From NCBI RefSeq assembly GCF_013179575.1, contig NZ_JABMCQ010000001.1:1-64000 (forward strand): DNA of 64,000 nucleotides, written 5' to 3'. The translations under genes were made by a program, and so were the position numbers. This stretch comes from Sphingobacterium shayense. Its GTDB lineage: Bacteria > Bacteroidota > Bacteroidia > Sphingobacteriales > Sphingobacteriaceae. This document shows positions 61,269 to 64,000 of this stretch, piece by piece (position 1 is the stretch's first letter; every line of letters begins with the position of its first letter). The notes under the pieces are model-generated. The model made no database searches. It saw nothing but the letters and a program-made list of their open reading frames with translations, and was not told the DNA's origin.

Positions 61269-61889
61269 TTAAAGGTAATCTTCGATATCGCCCTTACCTT
61301 CACGAATAACTTCGAAATCACCAGAGGTAACATCGATCACCGTTGAAGCGACGTTGTCACCATAACCGCCGTCTATAACAAGATCTACCAATTCTTTATA
61401 TTTTTCGTGTATAAGTTCCGGATCAGTCGAATATTCGATTATCTCATCCTCGTCATGAATGGAAGAGGTGATGATAGGGTTGCCCAATTCTTTTACAATT
61501 TCCCGAACAATATTATTATTTGGAACGCGAATACCAACTGTTTTTTTCTTAGAACTAAGTAGTTTCGGTACTTGCCCACTGGCATTGAAAATAAACGTAA
61601 AAGGACCTGGTAAAGCCTTCTTTAACACTCGAAAGACAGTTGTGTCAAATGGTTTTGTGAAGCTTGATATCTCGGTAAGATCATAGCAGATGAACGAAAG
61701 ATTTGATTTATCAGGATTTAATCCGCGTATTTGGCATACACGTTCAATTGCTTTATGGTTGGTTATATCACAGCCAATTCCATACACGGTATCCGTAGGG
61801 TAGATAATTACTCCTCCTTTTTTTAATATGTCCACAGCTTGAGCTATTGCTTTAGCGTTCGGATTGTCTTCGTATATTTTTATTAGCAT
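61269..61889 (-). CDS. YciO-type YrdC-domain protein
   Basis: A 206-residue protein with one YrdC domain: DILKKGGVIIYPTDTVYGIGCDITN near 20-43, RGLNPDKSNLSFICYDL, KKALPGPFTFIFNASG, KTVGIRVPNNNIVREI and NPIITSSIHDEDEI. It is the YciO group rather than the t6A enzyme, because the serine-rich loop reads TSSIHD instead of STSANISG. YciO proteins have been linked to translation and nucleotide binding, but no agreed activity exists. It lies downstream of asnS on the same strand, after a terminator hairpin. The window contains a second YrdC-domain gene at 27280-27861, which is the likely t6A enzyme. Confidence 0.87.
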   Translation of the reverse strand: MLIKIYEDNPNAKAIAQAVDILKKGGVIIYPTDTVYGIGCDITNHKAIERVCQIRGLNPDKSNLSFICYDLTEISSFTKPFDTTVFRVLKKALPGPFTFIFNASGQVPKLLSSKKKTVGIRVPNNNIVREIVKELGNPIITSSIHDEDEIIEYSTDPELIHEKYKELVDLVIDGGYGDNVASTVIDVTSGDFEVIREGKGDIEDYL

Positions 61890-61914
61890 GGTTTGTTGTT
61901 TTTATAATAACAAA

Positions 61915-61944
61915 GATCCCCATGAAGTGTTTTTCATGAGGATC
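61915..61944. terminator. Hairpin between asnS and the YciO-type gene
   Basis: GATCCCCATGAA, 6-nt loop, TTCATGAGGATC forms a 12-bp stem with one mismatch. On the minus strand TTTGTTATTATAAAAA follows. It may end the asnS transcript. Confidence 0.65.
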
Positions 61945-61956
61945 ATACTTTATTCG

Positions 61957-63402
61957 TTAAAACTCCGCATTTTTAGGGGATCGTGGGAATGGGATAACAT
62001 CTCTTATGTTTGTCATTCCTGTCACGAAAAGAACCAATCTTTCAAATCCGACCCCAAAACCTGAGTGCGGTGCTGAACCAAAGCGGCGTGTATCAAGAAA
62101 CCAGTCCATTTCTTCCTCTGGAATTCCAACTTCTTCCATCCTCGCTAATAATTTATCTAAGTTTTCCTCGCGTTGCGAGCCTCCAACCATCTCTCCAATT
62201 CCCGGAAACAAGATATCCATCGCACGAACAGTATGGCGTCCCAAAGCGTCCGGTTCATTTTGTTTCATGTAGAACGATTTTATTTCTCGAGGATAATCGG
62301 TTAAAATTACGGGCTTTTTAAAATGTTTCTCAACGAGATAGCGTTCGTGCTCAGATTGCAAGTCAGCTCCCCATTCGTTGATTAAATATTTGAATTGTTT
62401 CTTTTGATTCGGTTTGCTACGTTTCAGAATTTCTATAGCGTCTGAATAGGTAACGCGCTCAAAATCGTTCGATAGGACGAAATTTAATTTTTCTACCAAG
62501 TTATATTCTGAGCGTTCAGTTTGTGGTTTAGATTTTTCTTCTTCCAGCAATCTGTTTTTTAATAATTCGATTTCATCTGGACAATTTTCTAAAGCGTATC
62601 TGATGACATACTTTAATAAATCTTCGGCGAGATCCATGTTGTCGTCTAACTCATAAAATGCCATTTCTGGTTCTATCATCCAGAACTCCGCTAAATGGCG
62701 GGTTGTGTTTGAATTTTCGGCACGGAAAGTAGGGCCAAAGGTATAGATATTTCCAAATGCCATCGCAGCTAGTTCGCCTTCAAGCTGGCCTGAAACGGTA
62801 AGGTTTGTAGATTTGCCAAAGAAATCTTCTTTAAAGTCGATTTCTCCAGTTTCCGTTCGTGGTGGATTATCAAGGTCTAACGTAGTTACACGGAACATTT
62901 CGCCTGCACCTTCAGCGTCAGACCCCGTAATTATTGGAGTGTGCATATATACAAACTCTCGGTCATTGAAGAATTTATGTACCGCAAACGAAAGGGCATT
63001 GCGTATTTTGAAAACTGCATTAAATGTACCCGTTCTAAAGCGTAAGTGAGCAATTTCGCGTAAAAATTCTAAACTGTGTTTTTTGGGTTGAAGTGGATAT
63101 TTTTCCGGATCTGAATCGCCTAATATTTGTAGGTCTACAACTTTAATTTCGACCCGTTGACCTTTTCCTAAAGATTCGATTAGTCGACCCCGTACACGAA
63201 TAGCCGCACCGGTAGTGATACGTTTTAATAAGGCGTCTTCTGTATTTTCAAAATCAACCACTGCTTGTATATTATGAATTGTAGAGCCATCGTTGATCGC
63301 AATAAACTGATTATTTCTGAAAGTTCTTACCCAACCTTTAACAATAATGTCTTTGTCAAACTCTTCTGATTGTAATAGTTTTTTAATACGTGTGTGTTCC
63401 AT
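61957..63402 (-). CDS. asnS: Asparaginyl-tRNA synthetase
   Basis: Charges tRNA-Asn. The 481-residue protein begins with an OB-fold anticodon domain ([23 protein letters not shown]) and continues with the class II core: motif 2 with [29 protein letters not shown] near 224-252, motif 3 with [29 protein letters not shown] near the end. The asparagine-specific form (HLAEFWM) distinguishes it from aspartyl enzymes. The promoter is probably TATTTTTG on the minus strand at 63446-63453, giving a leader of about 40 nt. Confidence 0.96.
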   Translation of the reverse strand: MEHTRIKKLLQSEEFDKDIIVKGWVRTFRNNQFIAINDGSTIHNIQAVVDFENTEDALLKRITTGAAIRVRGRLIESLGKGQRVEIKVVDLQILGDSDPEKYPLQPKKHSLEFLREIAHLRFRTGTFNAVFKIRNALSFAVHKFFNDREFVYMHTPIITGSDAEGAGEMFRVTTLDLDNPPRTETGEIDFKEDFFGKSTNLTVSGQLEGELAAMAFGNIYTFGPTFRAENSNTTRHLAEFWMIEPEMAFYELDDNMDLAEDLLKYVIRYALENCPDEIELLKNRLLEEEKSKPQTERSEYNLVEKLNFVLSNDFERVTYSDAIEILKRSKPNQKKQFKYLINEWGADLQSEHERYLVEKHFKKPVILTDYPREIKSFYMKQNEPDALGRHTVRAMDILFPGIGEMVGGSQREENLDKLLARMEEVGIPEEEMDWFLDTRRFGSAPHSGFGVGFERLVLFVTGMTNIRDVIPFPRSPKNAEF

Positions 63403-63445
63403 TTTAAATAATAATAATCGTCGATTCTCTAGATTTCACAGGTTA

Positions 63446-63453
63446 CAAAAATA
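63446..63453 (-). promoter_or_regulatory. TAnnTTTG box of asnS
   Basis: The minus strand reads TATTTTTG, 43 nt before the asnS ATG. Confidence 0.5.
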
Positions 63454-63569
63454 GCGTATTATTTCCTAAATACGCCATTGGTGGGTTAAAAGAATACAAC
63501 GGTTGTTTAATTTAAATTTAATTTCGGCTGAATGATGTTTCGCCAATTGATGGTTTTTATGTATATCAA

Positions 63570-63600
63570 AAAAAGCCCTTGGAATTTCCAAAGGCTTTTT
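63570..63600 (-). terminator. Terminator of sucC
   Basis: On the minus strand AAAAAGCCTTTGG, 5-nt loop, CCAAGGGCTTTTT is a 13-bp stem with one wobble pair and a run of T residues at its end. It lies 18 nt after the sucC stop codon. Confidence 0.85.
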
Positions 63601-63617
63601 AAATATGTGTTTTGAGA

Positions 63618-64000
63618 TTAGTTCGCTAGAACCTTTGTTACAAGTTCCGCAGCTTCTTTTAATTGGATAGCTGAATAAACTTTCAAACCTGACTCATCAA
63701 TTAATTTTTTAGCTTCTGCAGCATTTGTACCTTGAAGACGTACAATAATCGGTACTGGAATGTTTCCAATCTCTTGATAAGCATCAATAACGCCTTGTGC
63801 AACACGATCACAGCGAACAATTCCACCGAATATATTTATCAAGATTGCTTTTACATTTGGATCTTTCAAAATAATGTTGAAACCGGCTTTTACAGTTTCT
63901 GCATTTGCAGTACCACCAACGTCTAAGAAGTTTGCGGGTTCACCACCAGCAATCTTAATGATATCCATCGTCGCCATTGCTAAACCGGCCCCGTTTACCA
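63618..64000 (-). CDS. sucC: Succinyl-CoA synthetase beta subunit, C-terminal part (runs off the right edge)
   Basis: The last 126 residues of the beta subunit that, with SucD, converts succinyl-CoA to succinate with ATP or GTP formation in the citric acid cycle. The visible sequence opens within the nucleotide site [29 protein letters not shown] and holds the second conserved loop [20 protein letters not shown], followed by [24 protein letters not shown]. These are near-invariant in the family. The start and N-terminal ATP-grasp domain are beyond the window. sucD is not downstream, so it must be elsewhere. Confidence 0.95.
   Translation of the reverse strand, partial: VNGAGLAMATMDIIKIAGGEPANFLDVGGTANAETVKAGFNIILKDPNVKAILINIFGGIVRCDRVAQGVIDAYQEIGNIPVPIIVRLQGTNAAEAKKLIDESGLKVYSAIQLKEAAELVTKVLAN

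Noticed and set aside
1-64000. CRISPR array, prophage, transposon, toxin-antitoxin or defence system
   Set aside because: No spaced repeats, integrase, transposase, phage structural gene or defence domain was seen on either strand.

Overview
The window looks like ordinary chromosome from a member of the Bacteroidota, most likely the Sphingobacteriales (Sphingobacterium/Pedobacter-like; the genus cannot be fixed from sequence reading alone). Supporting signs are an actABCDEF alternative complex III operon fused to a caa3-type oxidase operon, families typical of the phylum (DUF4834, DUF4920, OstA-like protein, lone MerR, OstA/TilS/RecF neighbourhood), promoters of the Bacteroidota TAnnTTTG type, few Shine-Dalgarno sites, and moderate-to-low GC. 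I see no prophage, insertion sequence, CRISPR array, tRNA, rRNA, defence island or biosynthetic cluster.

Layout: (1) 1-1876: partial DUF493 gene, a LacI-type regulator with a palindrome just upstream, and a lipoprotein MsrB. (2) 2172-18812: one long plus-strand respiratory operon: alternative complex III (ActA-F), cytochrome c oxidase subunits II, I, III, III-like and IV, heme A synthesis (CtaA, CtaB), a SCO-like protein and a DUF420 protein. Together these move electrons from menaquinol through heme c carriers to oxygen. (3) 18830-29996: carbon and housekeeping genes (PEP carboxykinase, LD-carboxypeptidase, MetG, BrnQ, FolP, a Sua5-type enzyme, DapD, S4 protein, MtgA). (4) 30211-45003: MutS, outer-membrane barrel protein, TrmN6, phosphoesterase, MerR, a short HExxH membrane protein, AccD, the small SRP RNA, an MFS transporter with a tiny membrane partner, RsmG, a glycosyltransferase, Tgt, an LptF/G permease and an EamA transporter. 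(5) 45023-51024: glutamate synthase gltB-gltD. (6) 51325-54784: dipeptide epimerase-like enzyme, deoxyhypusine-synthase-like enzyme, an unassigned protein and RdgB. (7) 54828-64000: OstA-like protein divergent from tilS, two small membrane proteins, recF with an overlapping DUF721 (DciA-like) gene, a YciO-type protein, AsnS and the 3' part of sucC.

The most useful second looks are a SCO-family protein that has lost the copper-binding cysteines and histidine, a recurring promoter layout in which the TAnnTTTG box lies only 3-5 nt before the start codon (apparent leaderless genes, including the divergent ostA-like/tilS pair), a deoxyhypusine-synthase-like enzyme in a bacterium, a Tgt without its zinc cysteines, and several unexplained inverted repeats. 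None of these amounts to a clearly new multi-gene system; the window is mainly core genome.
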